64,000 nucleotides of DNA from Ailurus styani. Lineage: Eukaryota > Chordata > Mammalia > Carnivora > Ailuridae. Positions within the stretch are counted from its first letter, which is position 1. Each line of letters opens with the position of its first letter. The position numbers were made by a program, and so were the translations under genes. Under the pieces are notes generated by a model. The model did not search any database and was not told the DNA's origin. It worked only from the letters and a program-made list of their open reading frames with translations. Below, piece by piece: positions 21,761 through 34,000 of the stretch. The stretch lies in contig LNAC01000340.1 in the NCBI GenBank assembly GCA_002007465.1, positions 1,066,514-1,130,513 of the forward strand, in the 5' to 3' direction.

Positions 21761-22465
21761 CCTCTTAGTGTTCTTGATTTTGTCTTCTCTCTTGACTTTG
21801 GGCTTCCCTAAGAGTACCCCATCTGTAAGATGAAGGTCAATGTCTTGCAGCTCTTTATGGTGTATTCCACTGTTATTGTATTGGAGCCCTGCCGGAATGT
21901 GGTAAACTGGGAGGGAAGGAGAGCATTTTATGGCCTCATTTAGAGCTCTGTGTTCCTGTGAGCTATGCCTCTGGCCTGTGACCTCCACAAGTGATCCTCT
22001 ATTGGCACAGATTTTCTTCCCTAAGTGAGATCGGAGGTTAGAGGGGGCTGAGGGGGAGCAATGCCCTTCCCCTAGGTGGGATAAGGCTCTGGTGTAGGCT
22101 TATCCGCTGGAGCATAGTCTTTGTTATGGACAACACTCTGGGTTGAGTAACAATGGTTAATCTTCCCCTACCACTGCCAGAGCCATCAGGGGATTTTTAT
22201 AGCATCTTCATCTGATAACTTGATGGGGTTACTAAAGATAAAGCTCACAAAAGTGTGAGGGCCTCCCAAAACTGTAGGCCCCCAAAGTTTCTCACTTTCA
22301 GGCTAGTCCACACTCACCTTCCAGAAATTCATCAAGATTACCTTTAAAGTTTCCTGTTAGTTTATGGTTCCAACGGCTTCTGCTGCAGGTAAATCAGATC
22401 TTAGATGTGTCTCTGGATTTTCCCGTCCCTCTAGATTTCAAGGTGGCAGTTTGCCCTGCTGTCCT
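21761..22465. other. Intergenic DNA, unassigned
   Basis: Could be continuation of the L1 block; no family was recognised. The minus-strand open frame 21560-21988 (142 codons) lacks reverse transcriptase or other protein motifs. Confidence 0.4.
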
Positions 22466-22833
22466 AAGCTGAGTATTGGTGTCCCTCCTCCCCCAAAACT
22501 GTATGTTGAAGCTCTAATATCCAATGTGATGATATTAGGAGGTGGGGCCTTTGGGAGGTGATTAGGTCATGAGGGTGGAGCCCTCATGAATGAGATAAGT
22601 GCCCTTATAGAAGGGAACCCAGAGAGCTAGCTCACTTGCCGTCTTTCCACTGTGTGAGGACACAGCGAGAAACTGGCAGTCTGCAACCCGAAAGACGGCT
22701 CTCACCAGAACCTGACCACGCTGGCACCTGGTTTCCAACTTCCAGCCTCTAGAACTGTGAGAAATAACATTTCTGTTGTTTATAAGCTACTCAGTCTCTG
22801 GTACTTTGTTAGAGCAGCCTACCTGCAGACTTA
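22466..22833 (+). mobile_element. MaLR (MST/MLT1-type) solo LTR
   Basis: Order on plus: 'cccccaaaactgtatgttga', 'gaggtggggcctttgggagg', 'gattaggtcatgagggtgga', 'cttccagcctctagaactgt', 'tctggtactttgttagagca'. Nearly full-length LTR with no internal region next to it. Confidence 0.8.
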
Positions 22834-23184
22834 GTTCTCTGCTGGGTTCAAAAAAGTTGATTTTCAGCTTACTCGGTTTTTTCTTATTGGAAAAATGGGA
22901 ATGACAGGATCCACGCTCTTTACGTGTGGGAGCTGAGCCTGAAGTCCCCTAATCCTTTCTACTGCTCTGATCACATGTTTATCATGTCAAGGATCCTAGA
23001 GACGCTCCACAAACGTAACCATTATATGGAAGGGACTGGGCTCTTGTGAGTACAATTAAAAACCAATTCTTTCTCCTGCTGCCCCTGTAGATATGCCTGT
23101 GCGTGAGTTCTTGTTGCAGCTCCAGGTGGAATCTCAGGCAGGATAACTTTCTGGCTCTTATTAGATTAAAATTTTTGAAAAGAT
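22834..23184. other. Intergenic DNA, nothing recognised
   Basis: No gene, RNA or clear repeat is visible. Confidence 0.5.
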
Positions 23185-23770
23185 TGAGATATAATTCAAA
23201 TACCATGAAATTCACCTTTTGAAAGTGTATAATTCAGTGGTTCTTAGTATATTCACAAAGTCTAGCAACCATCACCACTACCTAAGCCCAGAACGTTGTC
23301 ATCGTCTCAGAAAGAAAATCCATACTCATTAGCAGTCACTTACCAGTTGCCCGCCAATATTCCTAGTCGCTGACAGCCACTAACCGACTTTCTGTCTCTG
23401 TGCTTTTGCCCATTCTGGACATTTCATATAAATGGAATTATACAACATGTGGCCTTCTGCATCTGGCTTTTTGCACTTAGCAAATTTTTAAGTTTTCTCG
23501 GTACTTCATTCCTTTTATGGTTGAACAGTATTTCATTGTATGGATATATCACATTTTGTATATCCATTCATCAGTTGATGGACATTTGGATTGTTTCTGC
23601 TTCTTGGCTATTATGAATAATGCTGCTAGAAACATTCATGGACAATTTTTGTGTGGACATATGTCTTCAATTCTTTGGGATATATACCTAGGAGCAGAAT
23701 TGCTGGGTCCGATGGTAATTCCATGTTCAATTTTTTGTGGCCATGCCACTGTTAGATTTTTTTAAAGTCC
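23185..23770 (-). mobile_element. L1M-type LINE 3' end, well preserved, antisense
   Basis: Order on plus: 'gagatataattcaaatacca', 'agcaaccatcaccactacct', 'ctggacatttcatataaatg', 'ggttgaacagtatttcattg', 'gctattatgaataatgctgc', 'agcagaattgctgggtccga'. This is the reverse complement of the common L1M 3' end. Confidence 0.8.
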
Positions 23771-24265
23771 TCTAGGTACTTATAAAAACAGCAAGTCTTG
23801 TTTTAGTCATTTAAATGTGCAGAATAAAAATTTAAAAATCCAAGTTCTTACCTATGTAGTGTGCCTTCCCTCCTCCAGCTTGGCCTGGACCCCAGCTTGA
23901 AGCACGCGGCAAAGGGGGATTTTATTGTCCTTCCTGGTTCCTCTGCCACTTACAGGTCATGACTTCTGACTCCTCTGAGCTGAGGTCTGGCAGGGAGAGA
24001 CAGTTCGGTGAAAAGGAGACACAGCCTTACACAGTGAGTTCAATTGTCATCTATATTGGCGCGGATTCTTTCTGTCGTGTGGCACTATGAGAATGTGTTT
24101 GGCAATGCCCTTGCTGGGAGCTTCCTGTAATTCCTTCCGATCCGGGTAATGTCTGTCTTATGCCCAGTCTCTTATGACTCAATTCTCGATTGTGGACAGT
24201 CTACCAATGTGACAGAGACCACTCGTTGCTCCCCAGGAACAGTGTTACCCTCCTTCCTCAGAAGT
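23771..24265. other. Intergenic DNA, unassigned
   Basis: The segment around 23860-23960 ('gtgccttccctcctccagct', 'gaccccagcttgaagcacgc') could be an old LTR piece, but no family is assigned. No gene. Confidence 0.35.
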
Positions 24266-24269
24266 AGAG

Positions 24270-24715
24270 TCCCCAACTAGCTGAATACACGACAAATTGG
24301 AATAATGAAATTTCCCAGCCTGCCTCGTAGATGGATGTGGCCTGTAACAACCATGTTCTCACCAATGGTATGTGAGAGTCATATGTGCAATTTCTGGGAA
24401 TTGTCCTCAAATTTGGGGAGACTGCTTTTCTCCTTCCTCCCAGCTGGCTGCAATGCAGAAGGGATGGATGGAGCTAGAAGACACATTGGGCCCTCTGGTG
24501 TAAGCTCTGTATTGAGCATAGCAGAACAAAAGGGTCCTGGATCTCTGATGATTTGGGAACCACCATATCAGCTCTGACCTGCTTACATTTACCGGAGAGA
24601 AATTAACTTCTTTCCCCTTTAAGTCTTGTTTGAGAGAAACTAACTTCTTTCTTGTCTTGCTACTGTGGGTTTTTCCTTACTAGCAGCAAACTAAATCCTA
24701 ACTAATACAATCCTA
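24270..24715 (+). mobile_element. Old LTR-like repeat (MLT1-related)
   Basis: 'tgtgcaatttctgggaattg', 'ttctccttcctcccagctgg', 'gcagaacaaaagggtcctgg', 'gagagaaactaacttctttc' and the end 'ctaaatcctaactaatacaa' follow the order of an MLT-type LTR 3' part. Confidence 0.5.
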
Positions 24716-25685
24716 CTCGGACTTTCATGAAGTTGCATAATATCTGGAAGCAGTTCTCTTGCCTGGTGTCCCCACTGTAATCATGAGAGGCAGCCTCGCT
24801 CCTGTGTGTCTAGGAGGCCACGGAGGGAAACGCACAGGGCTTTGTCCCTGTCATCAGTGAATGTGCACAGTTCTGTCCTTCTCTACAGTCCCATGGCCTC
24901 AGCCTCTCACTTTTGCTTTCGTAGGCATGTGTCAGGCTTCAGACCTGAACCCTGTTGAGTCCCTTAAAGTTCCTCTCTTTTGGGTTGAAGGGAGGAAAGA
25001 ATGCTTCTCCCCACAAGTCCCTCATAGGTGAGGGAAAAGGAAAATGCCACAACAATCCAACTCCTCTCTCCAAAGAAATCCTCCCCTCGGGCCTCTCTAA
25101 CCGCCTTCCTTTGTGGACAGAGGTGGGTAATTCCCGATATTGACAGAAGAGGCTTCATCATCTCAGCGTGCCCCACCTCGGGTGTCTAGCACCTCAACTT
25201 AGGAAGTCTCACCTTGGGGCCTAAGTCAAAAAGAAAAAAAAAGACAGAGAACCCCACAGCATCCAATTTTAACTTCCTTTTACAACCAACATGATAATTT
25301 CTGGTATATTCTCATTCAGGAGCCCCCTACCTGGTAGCCAATTCAGTATGGTTAACAAAGGCATGCTTTCTTTATATCAGTAGTTCAAAATTTTTGTGGT
25401 CACAAATACCTTTGAGAAGTTTATAAGTTGGGCCTCAGCCTCACTCCTGCCTTCCAACCGTTCCCCATTAAGCAATTCCAAGGACTCTTGGAGCAAGTCA
25501 TGTGGAGTGTCAGGAGTTCTCAGAATATGATCCGTGACCGGTTGACTCTGGTTACCTACCCAACGGTCCACGTGTGTAGTAACAAGTGGCAGAGCTGGGT
25601 TTCAAACCCTGGCCCTCTGCCCCCAAAGCTTCATTCCTAACTTCCCCTACAGACACGTGAATGAGCCCTTCTTGGGCCCTCTAGC
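24716..25685. other. Intergenic DNA, nothing recognised
   Basis: Mixed composition. A short degraded DNA-transposon-like trace may sit at 25380-25510 ('caaatacctttgagaagttt', 'gcctcagcctcactcctgcc'). Short open frames on both strands are not protein-like. Confidence 0.45.
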
Positions 25686-25687
25686 CC

Positions 25688-25850
25688 AGCCCAGCCGAGC
25701 CACCAGCTGGACGCATAATATGACGTGGAGCCGAAGAACTGCAGGGCCAAGCCCACATGTGTTCCTGACCCACAGCGTCACGAGAAATGAATTACTGTTT
25801 TAAGCTGCTAAGTTTTGAAGTGCTTCAAGGCAGTACTAGAAACACTTATC
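25688..25850 (+). mobile_element. MLT1-type LTR 3' fragment
   Basis: 'gcccacatgtgttcctgacc', 'cacgagaaatgaattactgt' and 'tttaagctgctaagttttga' match the 3' end of MLT1 LTRs. Confidence 0.55.
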
Positions 25851-25989
25851 ACATGAGTGTCCAGAACAATTAGAACTACCGAATACACATGAGTTACAAT
25901 TTTCTGAGTGAAATGTAATAGTTGAGAAAAAAACAAAAACAAAAAAGTAAGACAGGACTCATGGAGACACTCGCCTAGGTCTCCAGCCA

Positions 25990-26530
25990 TTCACCATCAA
26001 GTTACATAAAAATCCTCGGTAAAAAATGGCAAATATAATCCCTTTCACAGGTTTAAACCAAGGGGAAATAATTTAAAATATTGTTTCTATTGTTTACAAA
26101 ATGTATTGAAACTCTATGTGTTATGCAACCTAAAATTGGTGGACTACATACGTGTAGTCTTTCACTGATGGATGAAACCAAAAGTCCAAGAAACATTGCC
26201 ATGGGGGTCCTCCCACAAAGCTGGTGGGCATCAGATGGCATTTATAAAGCACTGGGGGAGGGGGAAGCAGCTCCTGGTATCTGGTCCCCCTGACAGACCC
26301 ATTTGCTCCATAAATAATATGGAAGGGTCTCATGGATATAATGTTGTGTGAAAAAGTCATGTTGGAAAATTGTATGTAGTATGTTTCTGTTTCTGGAAGA
26401 GGAGATTATATGTATATATTTTTAAAGCAATAAAAATATAAACAAAAAATTTAAATTGTTACCTATAGAGAATAGGGATAGAAGTTAGATTTAATAGAAC
26501 ACAAAATTAAATTAAAAATCCCTCAAGCCC
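25990..26530 (+). mobile_element. Degraded L1-type 3' sequence
   Basis: 'aataatatggaagggtctca', 'gtgtgaaaaagtcatgttgg', 'aattgtatgtagtatgtttc' around 26310-26400 resemble the sense 3' part of an old L1M. The first 200 bases are unassigned. Confidence 0.4.
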
Positions 26531-27199
26531 AAAACCAAATGAAATAACTGAACCTAACTTTATATGCTATCAGTGGAAACCTCAGAGAGAACAATTCAAA
26601 ATTACTGTCCAACTAGTAATTTGACTATATATCTCTAGTGAGATATACTGTATAAAGAACTCTAAGACCACAAGAACATTAAAATCTCTTCAGTAATCGT
26701 ATTGGTGTTGGTTTTGCTATTCAGAGACTGTGGTAAATGCATTCAGGGATAGTGAGTAATTATGTTGGTGTTGTTAAGAACTGGGTACTGGGTGTTTGGT
26801 ATAGAAATAGATGCAAGATTAATGAAATTAAGAAAACCTTGTAATCCTGAATCAAAAGCAATCCCATGAACTTGCGATACACCTTCTCTCCTTTCTCTCT
26901 CCCCTACTACTCCTCCTTTCTCTCATCGATCTTAACATTAATTAGCAAAAAACACCTAGAAACAATTACCTGCTTAGTAATAATCAGCATTCCTAACACC
27001 TGGATTGTGGTCTTGAAATATCATTCTCACACACACAAGAAAAACCCCTGTGATCCTTGGAGAAATTGTTCAGTCCAGTCCTTGGACAGGAAATGTTCAA
27101 CAGGAGACTGGAACATCATGGCATGCCTGAAAGCAAGCAAGTTTTCAAGGGCTACTGGGTTTGTTTCAAAAAGACTCAGCAGCAAACGTGAATAGTTTC
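26531..27199. other. Intergenic DNA, nothing recognised
   Basis: AT-rich. The plus open frame 26866-27195 (109 codons) shows no domain or splice context. Confidence 0.45.
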
Positions 27200-28260
27200 T
27201 CTTGGCCAAAGATGGGACACTAGGAGCATCAGAAAGATAGTAATGGCAATGGGTTGGGACCTATGAAATATGTTTAATTATAATAATATTCCCTTCCCCA
27301 AAAGTCATTGAGTCCCCTCATTGAGATCTCACTGGTCTCACTGAAAGGATGCTTTCATTATTTTGAAAACTGGTAAGTAAAGGAAAAGAATCAAGCACAT
27401 ATCCAGCCTTTACTAAATGAAATAAATCTCTAAGTAGAAAAACAGTTGAAGGGGGTTTCCTCTAAATGGGTGTATCCTAGCTAATAAATGAAGAAGTGAT
27501 AGAATCAGCAATATCACCATTTTACAACTTCTACTGAAGGAATGCAACTTGGAGCATCAATGGCTGCTGACATCACAGAGAGATAAGACGTACATGCCTC
27601 CCACTGGAAGACCACAATCACCTACGAAGGAGTCCTCTCACAAAAATCAACCCTGAATCTAATCAAGACTTTATATCTAATGCAAACTGACAGAAGATAC
27701 AGAGGACAGAAAAACATGATGAAAAATACTAAGGAAATACAGTCAGCAAAGTCCAGATTATGGGAAAGTAGAGGAAGAACGTCCTGGCTCTTCAACAAAT
27801 AAATTGCAATTTTAAAAAAAGGAGATAGGAACATGGGAGATCAGAGGGACTAGTACAGATTATAAGAGACTTAAAAGACCTATTAACTAATGTCAATTAT
27901 TTGGATTCCAACTCAAACATCTGGGAAAAATATTTATGAGACTATTGGGAGATCTGAACACTAACTTGATATCTACTGATAATAAGAAATTATTTTTACC
28001 TGTAATTGAGTGTGACTGAAGCATTTATGGATGAAATGATACTTGTAAGTCTGCAATTTGCTTCACAACAACCTAGGTGGGGAAAATGGTTGGGGTTACA
28101 GATACAAGATCAGTAATGAGTTGATAATTGTTGAAATTGAGTGACGGGTACATGGAGATCCACTATGCTCTTCTCTCCAGTCTTGTAAATATTTGGAATT
28201 TTCCATGATTAAAGTCCAAAAAAAGAGATTGTATATGCATGTGTATGTGTGTGTGCACTT
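27200..28260 (+). mobile_element. Probable old LINE 3' region
   Basis: 'atctaatcaagactttatat', 'aaataaattgcaattttaaa', 'gatacttgtaagtctgcaat', 'tttggaattttccatgatta' and 'aagtccaaaaaaagag' follow the layout of a degraded L1M/L1ME 3' untranslated region. The assignment is tentative. Confidence 0.4.
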
Positions 28261-28354
28261 GTAAAACTATATATAGAAAAAAGTCTAGAATACTAATTGG
28301 TATTAAGACACCATTCACATCACATTTGGTTATAGGGGAATAACATGGGGGAGA

Positions 28355-28440
28355 ATAATGCCTACCTAGCAGAGTTGGGTGGTAGCATAATTTATACAAA
28401 GGGGCTAGCCCATAGTAGGTGCTCAACCTAATTTCCTTCA
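28355..28440 (+). mobile_element. MIR 3' fragment
   Basis: 'gaataatgcctacctagcag' and 'gcccatagtaggtgctcaac' fit the 3' half of MIR. Confidence 0.5.
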
Positions 28441-28959
28441 CTAGCCAAATTGATCAAGTTGGTCAAACTCAAAAAACTGTCAAACCGGTGAGGAGAACAT
28501 TATGTTCTCATATCACCCTCCCTGTCCCTTTTGATCATGAATCCAAGAGCCCCCACTATGGAAGTGGTGGTGGTATGAGGTAGGGGAAAGAGACTCCTAG
28601 CTGAGTCTGCCCACTTTGTTCCTCTCTTACTGCCCTCATCCACTCCTCCTGATCTCTGTGCATCCCCTTAGGGACCTGAGAAGACAGGTTAGCTAATCTT
28701 ATCAGTCATGACACGGATCAGGGTGTTCCTTAGTTAATTAATGCATTCTCCCAGGAAACCTGCCTGCTGGAGTCCAGTGGTAGGGATTTCAGGCAGACTG
28801 ATGGAGAGAGAACTCTGGGAAAGGGTATTGAAACACTCACATCAGAGGCTACTCAGACACCAGGGTGTTCCCTTGGTGTTGGCCCCTGTGAACCACCGAG
28901 TAGGAGGGAGACTAGGAGCTCCGAGGCACCTTATTGAACTGTTACCTTCCACTGACTCT
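28441..28959. other. Intergenic DNA, nothing recognised
   Basis: Unique-looking, moderate GC, no gene evidence. Confidence 0.5.
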
Positions 28960-29590
28960 CCACCTCTACAAATGCCTAGCTCCTTCATGCCCTTGAATCT
29001 GCTGTCACGGCTTAGATATCCCTAGAATGCCTTCAGACTTCCTCTTCCTCACCCACTTCCTGTCTCCACAGTGTCCTACTCATGGTCCCCACTCCCATTT
29101 CAAAACCCTTCCCTCCTTGGCTTGCTGGACACTTTTGTTTTGGGCTTTCTTTTGCTTCTACTTCTTTCTATGCCCATCCATGCATGTTGATGTTTCTGAA
29201 GTTCCATCTCTGGTCCTCTTCCCTCTGCACGTCTCCGGGGAGGATGTCACACTCATTCCAATGCTCTCCATCACTGGCGACTTCCCAGTCTGCTTTGGCA
29301 GCCCCTGCCTCTCATCTCCAGGTGCGCTGCTGGGTCAGGTGTCCCACAGGCACCCGACTCCAAATGGAGCACCCCACACCCCCTCCACCACTGGCTTTTG
29401 GTCTGCTGCTCATCTTGGTTTACTTGGTCTACTACTCCAGTGTCCAAGCCATGATTTCAGAGCTCCTCCTTGATTCCTTTCTTTCTCTGACTTCCTATAG
29501 TCCGGTACCTTCTACTTCTTTGCTCTCTCCACCTGCTGTCACCATCATCATCATCATCGTCATCCTCCTTCTCCTCCTCCTCCCCATCAA
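28960..29590 (+). mobile_element. Degraded L2 LINE fragments
   Basis: 'ctccttgattcctttctttc' after 'agtgtccaagccatgatttc' and the C/T-rich bias fit L2 internal sequence. The two overlapping open frames here (148 and 179 codons) are explained by this low-purine composition and are not called as genes. Confidence 0.45.
29541..29583 (+). repeat. (ATC)n / (CTC)n trinucleotide repeat
   Basis: 'ccatcatcatcatcatcgtc' passes into 'ctccttctcctcctcctcc'. It is a compound microsatellite. Confidence 0.9.
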
Positions 29591-30479
29591 TTCCACCCCA
29601 GGCTTACCTTCCCTTGGCTAAACGTCCATTCATTCCTCCAAGACCAGCTCTGGCAGTTGCCTCCTCTGGGAAAGTTGACCTGGCTGCTTGGAAGTTTCCA
29701 TTTTATGATGTCACAGACTGGCTTCCCTTCTGCTGTAATGATAGAGGAATCTAGTCTCACTGGGGTAGTAGCTTCTATCATCAGCATTTAAAGGGAAAAC
29801 CCCATAAAGTAAAAATTACCCTTAAAGACAATTTAAGCCATTCAGCATTGGAACAGTTGGCTCTTTGGCTGAGCACCCAATAGGACAGTGTCTTAAATTT
29901 AGGGTCCATAATGTACAAAATACAAAACCACCACCTACAGTCTTCTTAACTCGAGAGACTCACACTAGAGCAGAAATTCTCACATTGAGAGAGGCAGGAG
30001 CAGACAGCAGACCACACTTCGTTCCGTCGAGACTCAGCAATGAGAGTGGAGGTGAGAGCAGAGTTGTCAGCTTTATTTAAATACTACCTTTCCTCTTCTT
30101 TCCTAGTGCTGAACATGTAGCTGAACTTGCCAAAGTTACATATATGAATGGAAGCCCCCCCCACCCCCTTGGACCGTAGCTTCTCTGTCTTCCCTCCCAA
30201 TTTTGAGCATCTGACTCATGACTTCATTCCCAGGACTTAAAATGCCCTCCACATAGAGGAAACAGAGAACTGGTTGAATGGACAGAGTGGTTTAACTTCA
30301 CGGACCGCTCCAGAGATGGGGAATTCCACAGATAATGAAACAGCACATTATACCATCTGAGCAAATGAAGTGGACCCACTGGGTCAAGGTCTCTATTGGC
30401 TTATCAGGATTCTAACTGGAAGGAATGCTCTAAAGCAGGGTTCCCGAAGGAGAGCAGGGTTGAAAGGCTTAGAGGACTC
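29591..30479. other. Intergenic DNA, nothing recognised
   Basis: No gene, RNA gene or repeat family was recognised. 29770-30080 and 30200-30450 look unique. Confidence 0.5.
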
Positions 30480-31390
30480 CAGCTCCACTGATCAGCAGAC
30501 AATATTTCTTTGAAGCCTCTCCTGTGGCTGGACCAACTTATCGATGGGCTCTGGCCGTGTTCCGACTGCTGGTCTGCTTGCCTCTATCTTCTCTAATCCA
30601 GGTTTAACGAGATGAGCATCATTAAGAAAGGCAGGGCGGTTATCCTTTAAGTGAACAAAGTGACTCTTCACAGAAGGACTGATTTTAATAACCCAGTGCA
30701 AGACCCCCTTTAAGGTACAGAATGATTCTGGCACACCAGTTAAGTGTTACACAAAACAGACGTGAGTATTCAAAATCAAAGGCGTTTTTCATTCATGTGA
30801 AAAAGGGATCAGTAAGCTGCATGAAAACGGGGGGTGCATAAAAGTCCCTGGGGCCTCCGTCCACAGCAGGAAAAGCTCAGAGCATATTGGGCCCAGGGGG
30901 AGGCAACCTTGGCCGCCCATAACTCAGAGATAGAAGGCGGCGATCTTCAGGCGCTGCCTGTGTTTCATGTGCGGGCTCCTGCCTCTGATCTTTCAGCGGC
31001 TGCCTAATTGCCAGTGACTGTTTCTGTGGACACGAGGGTCTGCGAAATGTGTAAGGCCTGTATTTTTCCGAGGGAGACTTTTTCCTTTGCACATAAGCCA
31101 AAGATTCCTTCATATACAAATTCTTTCTTGCGCAGGTCATCGGATTCTTACTCGGGGGGACGTTAACGTGGAGTTCACTGCACACCGCTGAGTCTAAGTG
31201 TGTAGACGCAATCTGGAACCTCGAGGGAGTGGGGACGCCAGATGGGAAGCCCGGCGATGCCCTATGCATGCCTTGCATTGCCTTCCCAGATAGAGACTGA
31301 GCTCCTAACCCGGGGCGAGGTAAATTGGGGGTTCCTTTTCCAGGAGGGCCCGTGGCTTCACCCTCAGTCAGCCTCCCCCTTCAACCTAGT
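30480..31390 (-). other. Unique segment with two minus-strand open frames
   Basis: Repeat-free DNA with two consecutive open frames on minus: 30877-31278 (133 codons) upstream and 30492-30734 (80 codons) downstream. The peptides are of mixed composition with basic and proline-rich stretches, unlike the low-complexity frames elsewhere in the window. I recognise neither. I found no strong acceptor before the upstream frame and no GTAAGT/GTGAGT donor after it, so splicing into a gene is not supported. It may be noncoding unique DNA or part of an unannotated transcript. Confidence 0.3.
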
Positions 31391-31394
31391 CTCC

Positions 31395-31612
31395 GCTGCA
31401 ATACACATCAGAGCTGAACACTTATCATGTGGGTCACATGCACTGGTGCCATTAGCCCTATGAGTAGGTACTACTGGTACCTCATTTTTACAGGGAGGAA
31501 ACTGAAGCTAAATACGACACCCAAGATCATACATCTACATCTAGTAGATGGTGGAGCCGGGATTTGAAGGTAGGCAGTCTGGCTGCAGTCCTCTCTCTCG
31601 ACCATGGCAGGC
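31395..31612 (-). mobile_element. MIR, nearly full length, reverse
   Basis: 'acacttatcatgtgggtcac', 'ccctatgagtaggtactact', 'acagggaggaaactgaagct', 'gatggtggagccgggatttg', 'aggcagtctggctgcagtcc' follow MIR on the minus strand. Confidence 0.75.
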
Positions 31613-32684
31613 TCTTGCCTCCCGGCTGATGGGTGATGGCTGGCTGAGCTGCGTGTTCAAGGGTCTGAGGGCAAATTCAGGTTTAGCAGAGTAGCCTGCC
31701 TTGAGTGATTAGGGAACTGCCTCAGGGGATCCAGACACAGACTAGAAGCACACGTACTTGTATTTGCCTCCCTGACTTTATTTCAAAGACCCTACAGCAT
31801 CTGTACTCTCAGAACTGTGCCTGTCTCAATCTCTACAAATATTTACTCCTAGATTTTTGTAACATCTGACACTGACTAAGTAATTAGAGCAACTCTCCCT
31901 GCAGGCAGAGCAGGTAATGAATCACTAACAGACTTCTGTTTCATTTTCTGGACCAGCGTTGATCTATTTCAGGTCCCGACAGATTGTACACCTACTTGGG
32001 GGTATGCAGGCCCCAGAGTAATGGGGAAGGAAACTGTCCAGTAACTCAGAAAGACAGTTGCTGCTGCTGAGAATTCTGCTCTGGGGACCCTCCTGCTCAC
32101 CTGAAAGCACAGGTGGTACCTCAGCTTGCTAGGAGGGGGCTTATGGCCCCACTGACTTCCGGGGCCATCGTGCCCCATTCAAAGGGATGGAAGACTCTTT
32201 GGCTTTGGGGTGGACTGAGGGCAGAAGAGTCCCTGCCACATGGCAGAGCGGTCCCTGCCACATGGACAGACGCAAAGCTGAGGTCTGATTAGGTAAATGA
32301 TGAAAATCAGGGTGCATCTTTGAGGAAAAAGAAAAAGTAGGTCCAATCTAAAACATCAGGCTGTGGGAAAATGTGGATAAAAATGGAATGATGACGACCT
32401 TATCTTTTAATCATTGTAACGTTACCATCAGACATATAAAAGCACATTTTACAATAGGAAACAAAACTTATTTCACTGGATGACCGATATGGCTGACATC
32501 AATTGTCTCTTCCGCCACTCACAACCGGTACATTGAAGAGAAAGCAAGGGCTGTGTCACCTAATGTGAGTCACTCGATTACCCAGATGCACGGGAGCTGT
32601 CCATTTCCTGAGAACCAACGCACAGCACTAAACCTGGTTCTTGTTGGCTCTGCAGTTCACACCACTTGGTTAGCATCATCTAGT
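31613..32684. other. Intergenic DNA, nothing recognised
   Basis: Unique-looking DNA. A 15-base unit 'gtccctgccacatgg' occurs twice in tandem with a 22-base period at 32229-32243 and 32251-32265. No gene evidence. Confidence 0.5.
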
Positions 32685-32872
32685 TCTGTGGTTCTCGGTC
32701 GTGGGAAATGTTGGGCGGCATCTGCTCTCGTCACGGCGGGGGCGCGTTCCTGGCATCTAGTGCGTGGAGGGCGGGGGTGCTGTTCCACACCCCACAGTAC
32801 ACGGCACAGTGTCCTACACAACACTGTTCGGCCCAAGATGATAATGGCGCCGGGGGTGAGAAACTCTGGTTG
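32685..32872 (+). mobile_element. MER5A-type hAT-Charlie DNA element
   Basis: It starts 'ctgtggttctcggtcg', contains 'ttcctggcatctagtgcgtg', 'tgtcctacacaacactgttc', 'ggcccaagatgataatggcg' and ends 'ggtgagaaactctgg'. The terminal inverted repeats and order match MER5A, a non-autonomous DNA transposon. Confidence 0.75.
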
Positions 32873-33844
32873 CGCTTGGGGTTTAGAGATACAAGAAAGC
32901 TAACCTTTTCTGAGGTTTCCCTCAGAGCAGGCAGTGTTCTCTGTTCCAAGGCACCCTCCACCTGAGCTCGCTCATGACTTGTCCCAGCAAACGTAGGGGG
33001 TGGGTACCCTCCTCAGCCCTACAAGCCGGCGTGGGGGTGGAGGAGGCAGGTGGGGAGGGTACACCTACTGAACGCCAAAGGGGGGACTCCTGCTATTAGG
33101 GGAAGACTTGGGCCTTCGACGCCAGACCAGGGCACGTGACACAGAGAGGGCAGAGAGGCTTCCGTCTCTCTGCAGATGACACCTCTACCCATTCATTGTT
33201 GGGAGAGCAGGGAAGTCGCTCTGGGGGCTCCCTGATCCTCGTAGGCACAGCAGGTGGAAGGAGTTGGAAAAGCACAGCGCTGGCCCACCGAGGCAGGCCT
33301 TAAGGAAGCCTTGCTGCACCAAGGGCATCTCTCTGACTCTGCGCTTGGCTTCAGAAGAGGCGACCGGGTTCTCCCTGCGACGACCTGCGAGGACAGACCG
33401 AAATGACCAGCTGGGAGACAGACAGACATCCGAGCTTTCTGGAAGGGCCACTGTGGATGTGGGCTATCTCTGTGGGACTGGCAGGCAGCTCGGGGAGGGG
33501 TGGAAAGCTGCAGCAGGGAACAGAAACCTCAAGGCCGGAGCCAGAACCCAGTCAGCACAAGGGAGCAGCAGCACCGCGGGCTGCTGGAGAAGAGCTCTTC
33601 CCGGTATAAATCTGGCCTCTGATGGCATCGTCGTCTGTGTAGACTCTCCACTGGCAGGGGCAGAGGTTGGGGAGGAGCAGGGGTGCGGCCGGAGCCTGCA
33701 GGAGGAGCAGTCCAGCACAATCTACCGCCGGCGGAGGAGCGTAACGCCAGCAAGAGAGGAAAGTGGGCAGCCGCTTCCCAAGAGGTGGGTTTTTGGCACC
33801 CCTTAAAATCCAAAGGCTGGCTCTGAGACAGGATGGGATCCAAA
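32873..33844. other. GC-rich intergenic DNA, no gene supported
   Basis: Long open frames occur on both strands at once (33264-33806 plus, 180 codons; 33552-34061 minus, 169 codons). Simultaneous opening of both strands and lack of any known domain point to stop-poor GC-rich DNA. CpG is moderately frequent at 33300-33770, so a weak CpG island or unmethylated element is possible. Confidence 0.45.
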
Positions 33845-34000
33845 GCTGTTTGTGTAGCTTACAACAGGGGACCTTAACTTTTAGGCTGTGTTGGAGTTGT
33901 AAAACAGAGACTGCTGGGCTGCTCCCAAATTTCTCTGAAGTTCCCAGGTGATGCTGATGCTGGGGCCGCACGGACCACACTCGGAGAGCCACTGGCCTAG
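33845..34000 (+). mobile_element. hAT-Charlie-like short DNA element
   Basis: 'ttcccaggtgatgctgatgc' followed by 'ggaccacactcggagagcca' matches a common motif of MER-type hAT elements. The family subtype is uncertain. Confidence 0.5.

Noticed and set aside
21560..21988. 142-codon minus-strand open frame
   Set aside because: It lies at the edge of degraded L1 sequence, and no reverse transcriptase, endonuclease or other motif is visible.
29027..29621. Two overlapping plus-strand open frames of 148 and 179 codons
   Set aside because: They lie in degraded, pyrimidine-rich L2 sequence and end in a microsatellite, which explains the lack of stops.
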